Of a DNA stretch of 64,000 nt, positions 55,975-64,000 are shown piece after piece. The stretch's first letter is position 1. Each line of letters begins with the position of its first letter. The notes beneath the pieces are model-generated. The model had not been told where the DNA came from, did no database searches, and worked only from the letters and a program-made list of their open reading frames with translations. The translations under genes were made by a program, and so were the position numbers. Source of the stretch: Clostridiales bacterium (GTDB taxonomy: Bacteria > Bacillota > Clostridia > Oscillospirales > CAG-272); contig DULN01000006.1 in NCBI GenBank assembly GCA_012840355.1, positions 193,514 to 257,513 on the forward strand, given 5' to 3'.

Positions 55975-57190
55975 ATATTATTTGACATAGGTAAAATTTC
56001 AGATAATCGGTTTCAGGCGCGCTGAGCAGGACAGGGTGGTCGGGCGCCTGCCCGCGTGACTCGACAAGTTTTACCTGCACGTCGGCGTCGAGCGCCGCCT
56101 CGTGCATCAGCGACTCGAATGCGTGCCGCTCCATAAAGTGCGAGCAGGAGCAGCTCGCGAGCCAACCGCCACGCGGCAAGAGCTTCATCGCCCGGAAGTT
56201 GATTTCCTTATAGCCGCGTTCGGCGCTTTTTACCGTACGCCGCGACTTCGTAAAAGCCGGCGGGTCGAGTATTACGAAATCATACCGCGCGCGTTCCTCG
56301 CAAAGCTGCGGGAGCAGGTCGAACACGTCGGCGCATAAAAACTCTATTTTTTGCTCAAGCCCGTTGAGCCTCGCGTTGTGCTTTGCAAGCTCGATTGCGG
56401 TTTCGGATACGTCGACAGCCAGCACATGCTCGGCGCCACCGAGCGCGGCGTTCAAAGCGAACGAGCCGGTATGCGTGAAGCAGTCGAGCACGCGCTTGCC
56501 CGCAGCAAGCTGTGCGACCCTGCGCCGGTTGTACTTTTGGTCAAGGAAAAACCCGGTCTTTTGCCCGTTTTCGACGTCGACGGAGTATTTTACGCCATTT
56601 TCAGTGATGGTTACGACCGTTTCGTCGCCTCGCGGGCAGAAATCCCGCTCGTACCAGCCTTTATACTCGGGCAGCCCCTCATGCTCGCGCAGCGGCGAGT
56701 CGGAGCGCTCGTAAACGCCACGGATATTAATGCCAAGCTCGCCGAGATAGGAGAGCAGGGCAGACAAAATCACGTCTTTGCGCTGCTCGATGCCGTACGA
56801 AAGTGACTGCACCACCAATACCATGCCGAACCTGTCTACCACAAGCCCGGGCAGCCCGTCCGACTCGCCGAAAATCAGCCGGCAGCACTCAAGGTCGCGC
56901 GGCATAACATTCAGCCTGTAGTCGACAGCGTATTTCACGCGGCGCGCCCAAAAGGCGTCGTCGAACCGGTCGTTGGCGTTGCGCGAAATAATGCGCAGCC
57001 GGATTTTGCTGTGCCGGCTGAGCAGCCCAGCGCCGAGCCAGCTACCTTTTTCGCTGTAAACGTCGCAGACGGAGCCGTTTGGCACGTCATCCGGTACGTC
57101 CGCTTCTGTGTCGTATACCCACGGATGCCCGGCGCGCAAAGATTTTTCGGCTTTGCGGGTCACGGTTACCGCCGGAAAAGCTCTTGGCAT
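55973..57190 (-). CDS. Class I rRNA methyltransferase, RlmI-like (PUA domain plus SAM domain)
   Basis: A 405-residue m5C-type 23S rRNA methyltransferase homologue. An N-terminal PUA domain (about 5-80; LRAGHPWVYDTEAD, GSVCDVYSEKGSWLGAGLLS) is followed by the RlmI/RlmK linker domain (EREDFCPRG-like YERDFCPRGDE) and the SAM domain with VLDCFTHTGSFALNAAL (about 222-238), VLAVDVSETA and DFVILDPPAFTKS. The catalytic Cys is likely within LASCSCSHFM (about 342-351). ATG 57190 has GGGAG 7 bp upstream; the frame opens at GTG 57235, overlapping nfnB. Confidence 0.9.
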   Translation of the reverse strand: MPRAFPAVTVTRKAEKSLRAGHPWVYDTEADVPDDVPNGSVCDVYSEKGSWLGAGLLSRHSKIRLRIISRNANDRFDDAFWARRVKYAVDYRLNVMPRDLECCRLIFGESDGLPGLVVDRFGMVLVVQSLSYGIEQRKDVILSALLSYLGELGINIRGVYERSDSPLREHEGLPEYKGWYERDFCPRGDETVVTITENGVKYSVDVENGQKTGFFLDQKYNRRRVAQLAAGKRVLDCFTHTGSFALNAALGGAEHVLAVDVSETAIELAKHNARLNGLEQKIEFLCADVFDLLPQLCEERARYDFVILDPPAFTKSRRTVKSAERGYKEINFRAMKLLPRGGWLASCSCSHFMERHAFESLMHEAALDADVQVKLVESRGQAPDHPVLLSAPETDYLKFYLCQII

Positions 57191-57231
57191 AAGTTTACTC
57201 CCGTTAAACTTCCTATGTAAGCGCCGGGGGT

Positions 57232-58623
57232 TCACTCGCCCGAGAGCGCGCGGTCGATTGCTGCCGCTGCGTCGCGCCCCGCGCCCATAGCTAAAATAAC
57301 GGTCGCGGCGCCGGTCACGGCGTCGCCGCCAGCGTAGACAAACGGGCGGGTGGTAGTCACGCCGTCTTCTTTGGTTATAATGCAGCCGCGCCGGTCGGTC
57401 TCAAGCCCCGGCGTTGTCATGCGGATAAGCGGGTTGGGCGTCGTGCCGATCGCGATTATGACGGTATCTACCTCAATGTCAAATTCCGAGCCTTCGACGG
57501 GGACGGGAGAGCGGCGCCCGGACTCGTCGGGATCGCCAAGCTCCATGCGGACGCATGTGATAGATTTGACATTGCCTTTCTCGTCGGCGTTGATGCGCAC
57601 AGGGTTGGTCAGCATATTGAAAATTATGCCTTCTTCGCGCGCATGGTGGACTTCCTCGGCGCGCGCGGGCAGCTCTGCCTCCGAGCGGCGATAGATGACG
57701 CGCACTTCCTCGGCGCCAAGCCGCTTTGCGCTGCGAGCGGCGTCCATAGCGACGTTGCCGCCGCCTACCACGGCGACGCGCTTTGAGCGGCGGATAGGCG
57801 TGGCGCTGTCCTCGCGGTATGCCTCCATGAGGTTGCAGCGTGTGAGGTACTCGTTCGCCGAGTATACGCCGCAGCTGTTTTCGCCCGGGATGCGGAGGAA
57901 AGAGGGAAGCCCGGCGCCCGAGCCGATAAACACGGCACTGTAGCCTTGCTCGAAAAGCTCGTCGACAGTAATCGAGCGCCCAACGACCACGTTGGTCTCG
58001 ATTATTACGCCCAGCTTTTTTAGGTTATCAATCTCGCGCCGGACGATAGCCTTCGGCAGCCTGAACTCCGGAATGCCGTATATTAAAACGCCGCCCGGCA
58101 CGTGCAAAGCCTCGAAAACCGTCACTTCATATCCGCGCTTTGCAAGCTCGGCGGCGCAGGTAAGCCCCGCGGGGCCGGAGCCGACAACAGCGACGCGCTT
58201 GCCTTTTGGCTTTGCCTTTTCTCCGGTGTCGTCAATCCCATGCGCGGCAGCCCAATCCGCGGCAAAGCGCTCGAGCCTACCGATAGCGACAGGCTCACCG
58301 TTTCTGCTGCGCACGCATTTGCCCTCGCATTGCGTCTCCTGCGGGCACACCCTTCCGCAGACTGCCGGCAGCGCGTTGGTCCCCCGGATTATTTTATACG
58401 CCCCTTCAAAATCGCGTGCAGCAATTGCCGCGATGAACTCGGGAATTCGCACCGCGACTGGGCAGCCTGAAACGCAGGGGCGGTTTTTGCAGTTAAGGCA
58501 ACGGTTCGCCTCCGCCACCGCCTCGTCTTCGGTGTAAGTGAAGGCGACTTCATCCCAGTTTTTTATGCGGACGTCCGGCGCCTGTTCGGCGGCGGGCGTT
58601 TTGGTACGTCTCATATCAGCCAT
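57232..58623 (-). CDS. nfnB: NfnB-type subunit (GltD-like, NADPH-binding, ferredoxin:NADP oxidoreductase)
   Basis: A 463-residue flavoprotein resembling the small subunit of glutamate synthase. The N-terminal [4Fe-4S] cluster region is CLNCKNRPCVSGCPVAVRIP (42-61), with a further cluster segment CGRVCPQETQCEGKCVR (about 89-105). FAD-binding VAVVGSGPAGLTCAAELAKRG at about 148-168 and NADPH-binding VAVVGGGNVAMDAARSAKRLG follow, and YAGGDAVTGAATVILAMG closes the FAD site. Its partner gene directly upstream is of the NfnA type and overlaps by 8 bp, so it is better called NfnB than GltD. The NfnAB complex couples NADPH formation to NADH and ferredoxin. Confidence 0.92.
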   Translation of the reverse strand: MADMRRTKTPAAEQAPDVRIKNWDEVAFTYTEDEAVAEANRCLNCKNRPCVSGCPVAVRIPEFIAAIAARDFEGAYKIIRGTNALPAVCGRVCPQETQCEGKCVRSRNGEPVAIGRLERFAADWAAAHGIDDTGEKAKPKGKRVAVVGSGPAGLTCAAELAKRGYEVTVFEALHVPGGVLIYGIPEFRLPKAIVRREIDNLKKLGVIIETNVVVGRSITVDELFEQGYSAVFIGSGAGLPSFLRIPGENSCGVYSANEYLTRCNLMEAYREDSATPIRRSKRVAVVGGGNVAMDAARSAKRLGAEEVRVIYRRSEAELPARAEEVHHAREEGIIFNMLTNPVRINADEKGNVKSITCVRMELGDPDESGRRSPVPVEGSEFDIEVDTVIIAIGTTPNPLIRMTTPGLETDRRGCIITKEDGVTTTRPFVYAGGDAVTGAATVILAMGAGRDAAAAIDRALSGE

Positions 58624-59452
58624 CGGATGCTATCCCCTTTAGCAGATTGCAGTCGTGGATTTCTTTTTCGCGGTACATCGCGTTGCGGCGAATAAGCTCG
58701 TCGAAATCGACGAGGTGACCGTCGAAATCCGGCCCGTCAACGCAGGCAAACTTCATCTCGCCGCCAACGGTGACGCGGCAGCCGCCGCACATCCCTGTAC
58801 CGTCTATCATTATCGGGTTAAGGCTAACTATAGTCTTAATGCCATACTCCTTTGTGAGAAGGCATACGAATTTCATCATTATCGGCGGGCCGATTGCGAT
58901 GACGACGTCGTATTTCGCGCCGTCCTCTATCAGCGCGCGCAGCCCGTCGGTGACAAGCCCTTTGTTGCCGTTTGAGCCGTCGTCGGTGAGCAGCACGAGC
59001 CGGTCGGCGCAGGCGCGCATCTCTTCTTCGAGTATAATGAGGTCTTTATTCCTAAACCCCGCAATTATATCGACACGGCACCCGTGCTCCGAGAGGTATT
59101 TTGCCTGCGGGTATGCGATGGCGCAGCCGAGGCCGCCGCCCACCACAGCGGCGGATTTGTAGCCGTCAAGCTCGGTGGGCTTGCCAAGCGGGCCGACGAG
59201 GTCCTTTATGTAGTCGCCCTCGCCGAGCGCGCCAAGCTTCATTGTGGTAGCTCCAACGGTTTGGAATATAAGGTCTATCGTTCCGGCTTTGCGGTCGTAT
59301 CCGGCAATGGTCAGCGGGATGCGCTCGCTGTCTTCCGTCGGGCGAAGAATTATAAACTGCCCGGGCAGCGCTTTGGCCGCCACATACGGCGCATGCGCGC
59401 GGATGAATATGGTGTCGCGATTCAGCGCACGCTTTTCAATTATCTTATACAC
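58616..59452 (-). CDS. nfnA: NfnA-type subunit (FAD/NAD-binding, [2Fe-2S])
   Basis: A 278-residue protein of the dihydroorotate-dehydrogenase electron-transfer-subunit family. The FAD motif region is IPLTIAGYD (RxxS/T-like), the NAD-binding strand is AAVVGGGLGCAIAYPQAKYL (about 109-128), and the [2Fe-2S] ligands appear as CGGCRVTVGGEMKFACVDGPDFDG (Cys at 221, 224 and about 236, plus upstream Cys). The start is GTG 59452, with GGAGG 8 bp upstream; the frame extends to ATG 59512 without a binding site. With NfnB it forms the electron-bifurcating NADH/ferredoxin:NADP oxidoreductase that links the hydrogenase redox pool to NADPH. Confidence 0.9.
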   Translation of the reverse strand: MYKIIEKRALNRDTIFIRAHAPYVAAKALPGQFIILRPTEDSERIPLTIAGYDRKAGTIDLIFQTVGATTMKLGALGEGDYIKDLVGPLGKPTELDGYKSAAVVGGGLGCAIAYPQAKYLSEHGCRVDIIAGFRNKDLIILEEEMRACADRLVLLTDDGSNGNKGLVTDGLRALIEDGAKYDVVIAIGPPIMMKFVCLLTKEYGIKTIVSLNPIMIDGTGMCGGCRVTVGGEMKFACVDGPDFDGHLVDFDELIRRNAMYREKEIHDCNLLKGIASDG

Positions 59453-59525
59453 CGTAAAATCCTCCGCATATGGAATTAACTTTGCGGCGCACACGGCGCC
59501 GCACGAAAGCATAAAAAGTGGTCAT

Positions 59526-59554
59526 GCCCCTGCCGCAGAGCTGCGGCATAGGGC
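59526..59554 (-). other. Hairpin between the GxGYxYP gene and nfnA
   Basis: TGCCGCAG-AG-CTGCGGCA with outer GCCC/GGGC. The minus strand has TTTTT eight bases later, so it is at best a weak terminator or a leader structure of the nfn genes. Confidence 0.45.
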
Positions 59555-59566
59555 GCTCAATCGCAT

Positions 59567-61324
59567 TTAGTATGTCAGCCTGCGGCTGACCGCAAGTTTT
59601 GCATATTTAAAGAACGTATACGGGTCGACAAGCTCGAAATTTGCATCCGGCCTAGCTTGGCGCAAGCCGGCGTAAATCTCGTCGTGCATTGTGGGAGAGG
59701 TGAGTATTGTGCGGAAGATGTGAAATTTCTTCCCCTTGTCGCAGCGGTCGATATGGAGAAGCGCGGACTTGACGGCGTCCTCCACTTTAGTGCCTGGAGA
59801 GCAAATGTCGGCGGTATGCGGCATGAAAACCGTGCCGTTTACTATCTCGGTCGGCCGCCCATAGCTGTTGTGGCCCACGCCCACGTCGGCAAACCTCGCG
59901 ATGTCAGCCATTTGGGCTTCGTCGATCGGGTGCACCCCGTTTATAACAAAGCCTATGATATGCATATCGAACTTGTCGAAATAGCGTTTGTTGTGCTCGA
60001 CATATGCTTCGGCGCCAGAAGGCAAATCGGAATGTATCCGCGGCGGGTATAGAAGCCTTGGGTTGTTGTACCCCGCGCCCGAGTCGCCGGCTTGGAAGTA
60101 GTCGTTTTGGGTATAGTTTTCGTATATAAAATCGAACACATGCGGTATGCGGTCAGAAAGGTTGGGGTTAAAACACCACATAAGCGGGTTTTTGCCGAGG
60201 TTTTTATCACGGTACCATTGAGGCACAAACCTATAAGTCCACGCCGAGGCGTCGTAGTCGCCTACATAAAAGAGTATATAAGTTTTGTTCTGGTCGTATT
60301 CGGCGGTAGGCTGCGGATTTCTATTTTTATACCTCTCTTTTAGCTTGTAGTGCCGGCAGAGCGAAGCGTTGGCAAGCCCGCAGTAACAGTATGCGTCCGC
60401 GTCTTTTACGCAGTTATATGCCGATATGACCTCGGTAAACCGCCACTCAGCCTCGACGCCGCCGTGCTTTCCGCGCCCGCCGTAATCGGTATACTTTCGC
60501 TGCCACGGGTTAAAACCGCAGACGGTAATCATCTTTTGCCCGCCGGAGCGCTCGTATTGGCGGATCAGTATCTCTTTCATCGTCGCGTAATCGGTGCCGA
60601 GCGGCTGGCTCGGGTCGTCGCAGGGAAGCTCGTCGTCATATGACGAGACGTCGAACACGAACGCCCGGCGCGCAATCGCGTAATCGTGGTTGTACACAAA
60701 CGCATTGCCGAGGTCGGGGTAGTATGGCCGGTCGTCCGCCCAGCTTATACCGTCAAGCGTGTAAAATAGCAGCGTCGGGTCGGTTTTATACAGGTATTTC
60801 TCGAGCGCCCAAAGGTAAGCGTCGCATTTCGCCGAGCCGGACGATGGCCTGCGGGTGCCGGGGATAATGCCAGCACCGGTAAACATCCCGCGCAAATCAA
60901 GCTTTACCTCCGCGCCGGTGGCTTCTATGACTTTACACATCACGCTGCCCGGCGAGCCGTCGCCGCGCACCGGCAAAAGTCCGTCTGCGCCGCAGATAGT
61001 CGTCGCGACGTTTGCGGTTGCGGGCACATTATAATCCCACGCGACCAGGCCCCGGCTGCGGATTTCATCTGAGAATACCCTCAAAAGCTCGTCGAAGCTT
61101 CTTATTTTTATATGCTCGTAGCCGTAAAGCAGCTTGCCGGGGCTGGATAAATAGTCGAGCCAAAACGTGTCGGCGTCCTGCCAAAGGATAAAAAGCTTCG
61201 GCTCTTCTCGGTTCAGCAAGCCCTGCAGCGCGACTGTGAATTTCATAGTGTCGTACCTTTGCACGGTGTCGTTGCCGCAAGGCTCAAGGTATTCTTTATC
61301 GTCGATGATATAAAGGGTTTTCAT
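59567..61324 (-). CDS. GxGYxYP-family putative glycoside hydrolase
   Basis: A 585-residue protein that resembles the GxGYxYP family (uncharacterised, placed among putative glycoside hydrolases). The name motif appears in variant form as GDSGAGYNNPRLLYPPRI (about 408-425). Other conserved-looking stretches are LQGLLNREEPKLFI (about 34-47), DYNVPATANVATTICG, ALEKYLYKTDPTLL, YILFYVGDYDASAW and VGVGHNSYGRP. No signal peptide, so it would act inside the cell. GGGAGG lies 8 bp before the ATG. It lies between the SpoIID-like gene and nfnA in the same direction. Substrate unknown. Confidence 0.7.
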   Translation of the reverse strand: MKTLYIIDDKEYLEPCGNDTVQRYDTMKFTVALQGLLNREEPKLFILWQDADTFWLDYLSSPGKLLYGYEHIKIRSFDELLRVFSDEIRSRGLVAWDYNVPATANVATTICGADGLLPVRGDGSPGSVMCKVIEATGAEVKLDLRGMFTGAGIIPGTRRPSSGSAKCDAYLWALEKYLYKTDPTLLFYTLDGISWADDRPYYPDLGNAFVYNHDYAIARRAFVFDVSSYDDELPCDDPSQPLGTDYATMKEILIRQYERSGGQKMITVCGFNPWQRKYTDYGGRGKHGGVEAEWRFTEVISAYNCVKDADAYCYCGLANASLCRHYKLKERYKNRNPQPTAEYDQNKTYILFYVGDYDASAWTYRFVPQWYRDKNLGKNPLMWCFNPNLSDRIPHVFDFIYENYTQNDYFQAGDSGAGYNNPRLLYPPRIHSDLPSGAEAYVEHNKRYFDKFDMHIIGFVINGVHPIDEAQMADIARFADVGVGHNSYGRPTEIVNGTVFMPHTADICSPGTKVEDAVKSALLHIDRCDKGKKFHIFRTILTSPTMHDEIYAGLRQARPDANFELVDPYTFFKYAKLAVSRRLTY

Positions 61325-61353
61325 ATTGCCGTCCTCCCGGCAGCTGCAAAGAT

Positions 61354-63495
61354 TTAGCCTGAATAGGTCCTGTAAATCCTATAGTCGGCAACCGACGCGC
61401 CGGTGTAATACGCTTCGAGAATATCAAGGTACCCGTATCCGAGCTTGGCGAGGTCATACATGCCCCACTGGCTCATGCCTACGCCGTGGCCGTAACCGCG
61501 GCCAATAAAGACGAAGTTACCGGGCGAGCCGACGGCAGGAACGTACCTGGTCGACGTGGCAATTTGCAAAGTGGAGAGCTTGGGAAGCGGGCCGAGCGGG
61601 ACGGTGTTGCCCGGGCTGCTTGGCGAGCCTCCCCTTATCTCTGTCTCGTCGGGCAGGATGAACTTGCGCCGCCCTTCCGAAGTCTGGACAGTAACGGTGC
61701 CGTCTTCGGTGTCGAGCGTGCCAAGCCCGTTTGACGTAATAACACTAATTTTTTCGCCCTCGTTCGCCGAGGCGATGCCGGACGAGGTGATAATCTCAAG
61801 CAAGTTGTCCGAGGCTGAATACGCGCCTATGACTTCCTCATCCGACGGCAGCACAAATGCCGAAGTTTTGATTGCCGAGGGCTGCGAGCCGTAAAGCTCG
61901 GGCGAGGCGGCGAGCGCCTGCGCTGATTTGCCCTGCATGCCGAAGACATGGACCGCGTCTACATAATAGTAATCGGTCAAAGCGACGGTCTGCCCAGCAA
62001 GCGCGACCTGGAAGTTCGCGCTGCGTACATATGCACCTAGCACCGAACGGATTGTGTCCGATTTAGTTATGGTGACGGGCGTGCCGTATATGTCGGTAAA
62101 TGTTATCGAGGTAATGTATGTAGAGTTTTGCCCGAGAGAGTTGATTTTAATACTTGCGATCGGGCCGCGCAGCAGCGTGTACCCTTTTGAGACGAGGGTA
62201 TTATATAGCTCGACGGGTGAAACTTCAACCGTCCACTCGCCGTAATTATGCTCGGCGTAATGCTCCCACGGGGTGGGTTTTGCCGCAAGATAAGGGTAAT
62301 CGGCGGGATTGCTGCCCCATGCGTCAGCTGCGCTGACCGTCGTGCCGCCGGTGGAAGACGAGTAAAACGCGCTTACGATTTTGCCGCCGTAGACAAGCAC
62401 TTGCCCAGCCGTGGCGGCGACCGCAGCTTTGACGTTGTCGTTTGCTCCGCCTATACCTTTATATACTTGGCAGTCGGCTGAGTTACAAACGTCTACGCCG
62501 TAACTTTTGCCGTGTTTGCCCAAATGCGAGAGCACATAGGAGCGCACCGCGATTGCAAACGCTTTTTGCGCCTCGATCGGCCAATTCGCCCCTATCTCAT
62601 AAGGCAGAACGCCTACCGTATACTGCTCAAGAGTGACGATGTTTGTAAGCGCCACGCCGTCGGTGTAAGAAGAATAGTTGCGCTTGAACTCAAACACGCC
62701 CTCATACTGGTTCCCCGCAGGTGTGACGAGGTATGCCGGCTCGCCGCCCGGCAGCTGCAGCGGCTCCATGCCAAGCCCCACGCTGCGGTCAGCGCTGTCA
62801 AGCTCGAAAACTATGGCGTTTGTATACGGGTTAACCGCCGACACCGCAGTTGCCGAAGGCGAAGCGACCGAGAGGCTGCAGCCGAGGTTTGCCACCGTAT
62901 AAATTATATTTTCGGTCAGTGACTCAAGCGCGAAAGCCGCCGCTTCTGCGGAGCCGAAGCTTCCTGCGCGAATGCGGAACTCGCCGTTTATATAAGCGGG
63001 GAAGGGGAGCAGCCCTGCTGCGCTAAACATCGAAGCGATTGCGTCGTAATACTGGTATAGGTTTTGCCCGGAAACTTCGATGTGATAGCCGCCGACAGAG
63101 GGGCTTTGCGAGTTTGTCTTTGTGAACGTGCGGTTGCTGTTGTTCAAATTAGAATCGCAGGTCACCGATAGCACGGTATCGGTGACCTGTGTGAGAGCCG
63201 TAAACCTGTTTTGGGAGTCGACATAGCCCAAAGCGAACCCATACTTGGTTTTCGTTTCAAAGCCTACGGTCACATTATTGCCGTACATAAGACCGACGCG
63301 TATCATCAGGGACGGGTCATACTCTTGGGCATATATGTTTAAAAACAAAAACTCAAGCATGTAAAACAGCGAGCCGCTGAGAAGAAGAATAACAAGAATC
63401 AAAGCGAGCAGGCGCATCCAAAATTTCGAGCGCGGCTCGCGGTTTTTTTCTTTATGCTTGTCCGCGACGCTACGACTGGCTTTCGACAATTTCAT
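61354..63495 (-). CDS. SpoIID/LytB-domain protein with large N-terminal extension
   Basis: A 713-residue membrane-anchored protein (anchor about 27-50) with a SpoIID domain around 260-420: VTLEQYTVGVLPYEIGANWPIEAQKAFAIAVRSYVL over 272-307, then SADCQVYKGI and AFYSSSTGGTT. The terminal SpoIID motif GYGHGVGMSQWGMYDLAK lies near 670. SpoIID family members are lytic transglycosylases acting in engulfment or wall remodelling. B. subtilis SpoIID has only about 343 residues, so this is an extended relative; the middle part (about 430-640) and the N-terminal domain may bind peptidoglycan. ATG 63495 has AGGGG at 5 bp. It overlaps the preceding gene by 26 bp. Confidence 0.88.
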   Translation of the reverse strand: MKLSKASRSVADKHKEKNREPRSKFWMRLLALILVILLLSGSLFYMLEFLFLNIYAQEYDPSLMIRVGLMYGNNVTVGFETKTKYGFALGYVDSQNRFTALTQVTDTVLSVTCDSNLNNSNRTFTKTNSQSPSVGGYHIEVSGQNLYQYYDAIASMFSAAGLLPFPAYINGEFRIRAGSFGSAEAAAFALESLTENIIYTVANLGCSLSVASPSATAVSAVNPYTNAIVFELDSADRSVGLGMEPLQLPGGEPAYLVTPAGNQYEGVFEFKRNYSSYTDGVALTNIVTLEQYTVGVLPYEIGANWPIEAQKAFAIAVRSYVLSHLGKHGKSYGVDVCNSADCQVYKGIGGANDNVKAAVAATAGQVLVYGGKIVSAFYSSSTGGTTVSAADAWGSNPADYPYLAAKPTPWEHYAEHNYGEWTVEVSPVELYNTLVSKGYTLLRGPIASIKINSLGQNSTYITSITFTDIYGTPVTITKSDTIRSVLGAYVRSANFQVALAGQTVALTDYYYVDAVHVFGMQGKSAQALAASPELYGSQPSAIKTSAFVLPSDEEVIGAYSASDNLLEIITSSGIASANEGEKISVITSNGLGTLDTEDGTVTVQTSEGRRKFILPDETEIRGGSPSSPGNTVPLGPLPKLSTLQIATSTRYVPAVGSPGNFVFIGRGYGHGVGMSQWGMYDLAKLGYGYLDILEAYYTGASVADYRIYRTYSG

Positions 63496-64000
63496 ATTCA
63501 CCCCTGACTAGCAGATATGCGTCCTTGGAAGTGATAAGTACGCCCCTGCCGTCCGCGCGCGGGACGATAATATAGTGGTTGCGCGGGACACTTAAGCCGT
63601 TTGTGATTTCAGCGCCCGCGGTTAAGTCCGAAAGGCCGACACCGTTTGATATATTTTCTTTTAAATGAACGACAGCTTTGCCTTCACCGGAACGGAGCAC
63701 AAGCTCAATAGGCTCCGCCGCGAGGAGGGTTTGCCCCGATGTGAGATATACGACCTCGAATTGGCCGAGCGGCTGGGATGCCGGCGCGCCGGCTTTTAGC
63801 AGCTCGTTTACCTTCGTTAAAATTTCATTTGTGAGCTGCGGTTTTAGCACCTCGTTAACGTAGCTCAGCGTGACCAGCGGGTCGGAGCTGGTGTCGACGG
63901 ATGCAACGCTACCCGATGCGCTGTCCGCATAGAAACTGAAAATCATCGCGGCTGCCGCCGCAGCGAGAGCCGCTTTTTTTAGCTTACTCAATGAAAACAC
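63470..64000 (-). CDS. Secreted protein of unknown function, cut by the window edge
   Basis: At least 176 residues. The frame is still open at base 64000, where the codon is GTG, so the true start may be there, slightly inside, or outside the window. A hydrophobic signal segment (about 9-28; AALAAAAAAMIFSFYADSASG) is followed by a domain with coiled-coil-like VLKPQLTNEILTKVNELLKAG (46-66 region) and a beta part (FEVVYLTSGQTLLAAEPIELVLRSGEGKAVV in 79-109) ending in LLVRGEYEIVE. I do not recognise the family. Its coupling to the SpoIID-like gene suggests a shared wall-related role. Confidence 0.6.
   Translation of the reverse strand: MFSLSKLKKAALAAAAAAMIFSFYADSASGSVASVDTSSDPLVTLSYVNEVLKPQLTNEILTKVNELLKAGAPASQPLGQFEVVYLTSGQTLLAAEPIELVLRSGEGKAVVHLKENISNGVGLSDLTAGAEITNGLSVPRNHYIIVPRADGRGVLITSKDAYLLVRGEYEIVESQS

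Noticed and set aside
59460..59512. ATG 59512 as the nfnA start
   Set aside because: No ribosome binding site, whereas GTG 59452 has GGAGG at 8 bp and gives the usual N-terminus.
1..64000. CRISPR array, insertion sequence, prophage or toxin-antitoxin pair
   Set aside because: I looked for spaced direct repeats, transposase or integrase motifs and paired small genes and saw none.

Overview
This 64 kb window looks like chromosomal DNA of an anaerobic, endospore-forming Firmicute of the class Clostridia. Sporulation genes (spoIVB, spoIIP, gpr, a SpoIID-family gene and a CotH-family gene) are spread through it. It also has an [FeFe] hydrogenase, an NfnAB-type ferredoxin/NADP transhydrogenase, a lone corrinoid protein and a full set of Gram-positive ABC transporter types. 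Promoters are textbook Firmicute sigma-A elements: I located more than a dozen TTGACA-like/TATAAT-like pairs, nearly all with exactly 17 bp spacing. Base composition looks slightly above 50 % G+C by eye. Placement below class level is not supported by what I can see. There is no phage, IS element, CRISPR array or rRNA operon, so this is core plus carbohydrate-related accessory genome.

Layout. 1-1.6 kb: 3' part of an [FeFe] hydrogenase with its small [2Fe-2S] partner. 1.7-5.9 kb: class 3 lipase, cysteine hydrolase, tRNA-Pro(GGG), a secreted membrane-anchored protein, nrdR, and a TIM-barrel sugar isomerase-like protein. 5.9-10.8 kb: ABC-F protein, DUF4234 protein, an acidic protein with a cysteine-cluster tail, and a CorC/HlyC-type membrane protein. 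11.0-14.9 kb: an exopolysaccharide or wall O-acetylation cassette (AlgX/DHHW-like, AlgI-like MBOAT, discoidin-domain membrane protein) preceded by a tiny overlapping leader ORF. 15-17 kb: tRNA methyltransferase-like gene and MATE pump. 17.4-23.1 kb: a BMP-type nucleoside ABC importer next to xanthine phosphoribosyltransferase, a purine salvage unit, then an ECF S component. 24-26 kb: a YtrA-type GntR regulator with an ABC exporter, where the regulator appears to start at an AUA codon. 26-30.5 kb: DUF218 protein, SpoIVB, a PocR/AraC regulator and a corrinoid protein. 30.7-35.6 kb: PepD dipeptidase, GH38 alpha-mannosidase, small acidic lipoprotein.

35.8-38.2 kb: gpr and spoIIP, with a sigma-F/G-like promoter immediately before the gpr start codon. 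38-42 kb: oligopeptide-binding lipoprotein, DUF4364 protein, sigma factor, a tRNA-like element and a zinc-ribbon protein. 42.2-46.4 kb: MFS, GDPD and CotH/discoidin operon. 46.5-51 kb (minus): flavodoxin-like protein, second GH38 alpha-mannosidase and a beta-propeller glycoside hydrolase/phosphorylase, probably one mannoglycan-degrading operon. 51-57 kb: sulfotransferase and YiiX-like protein, DUF378, DUF1700 and DUF4097 envelope pair, trmB, RlmI-like methyltransferase. 57-64 kb (minus): nfnB, nfnA, a GxGYxYP-family protein, a SpoIID-like protein and a secreted protein cut by the window edge.

The most unusual items are the AUA-initiated GntR regulator with its palindromic operator on the -10 box, the tRNA-like element with a shrunken anticodon region upstream of the zinc-ribbon gene, two probably leaderless mRNAs (gpr and the ABC-F gene), the O-acetylation cassette with an unfamiliar discoidin partner and an overlapping leader peptide, and the metallothionein-like acidic Cys-rich protein. 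I see no complete, clearly new defence or mobile system. All homology calls are from motif recognition only; nothing was searched.
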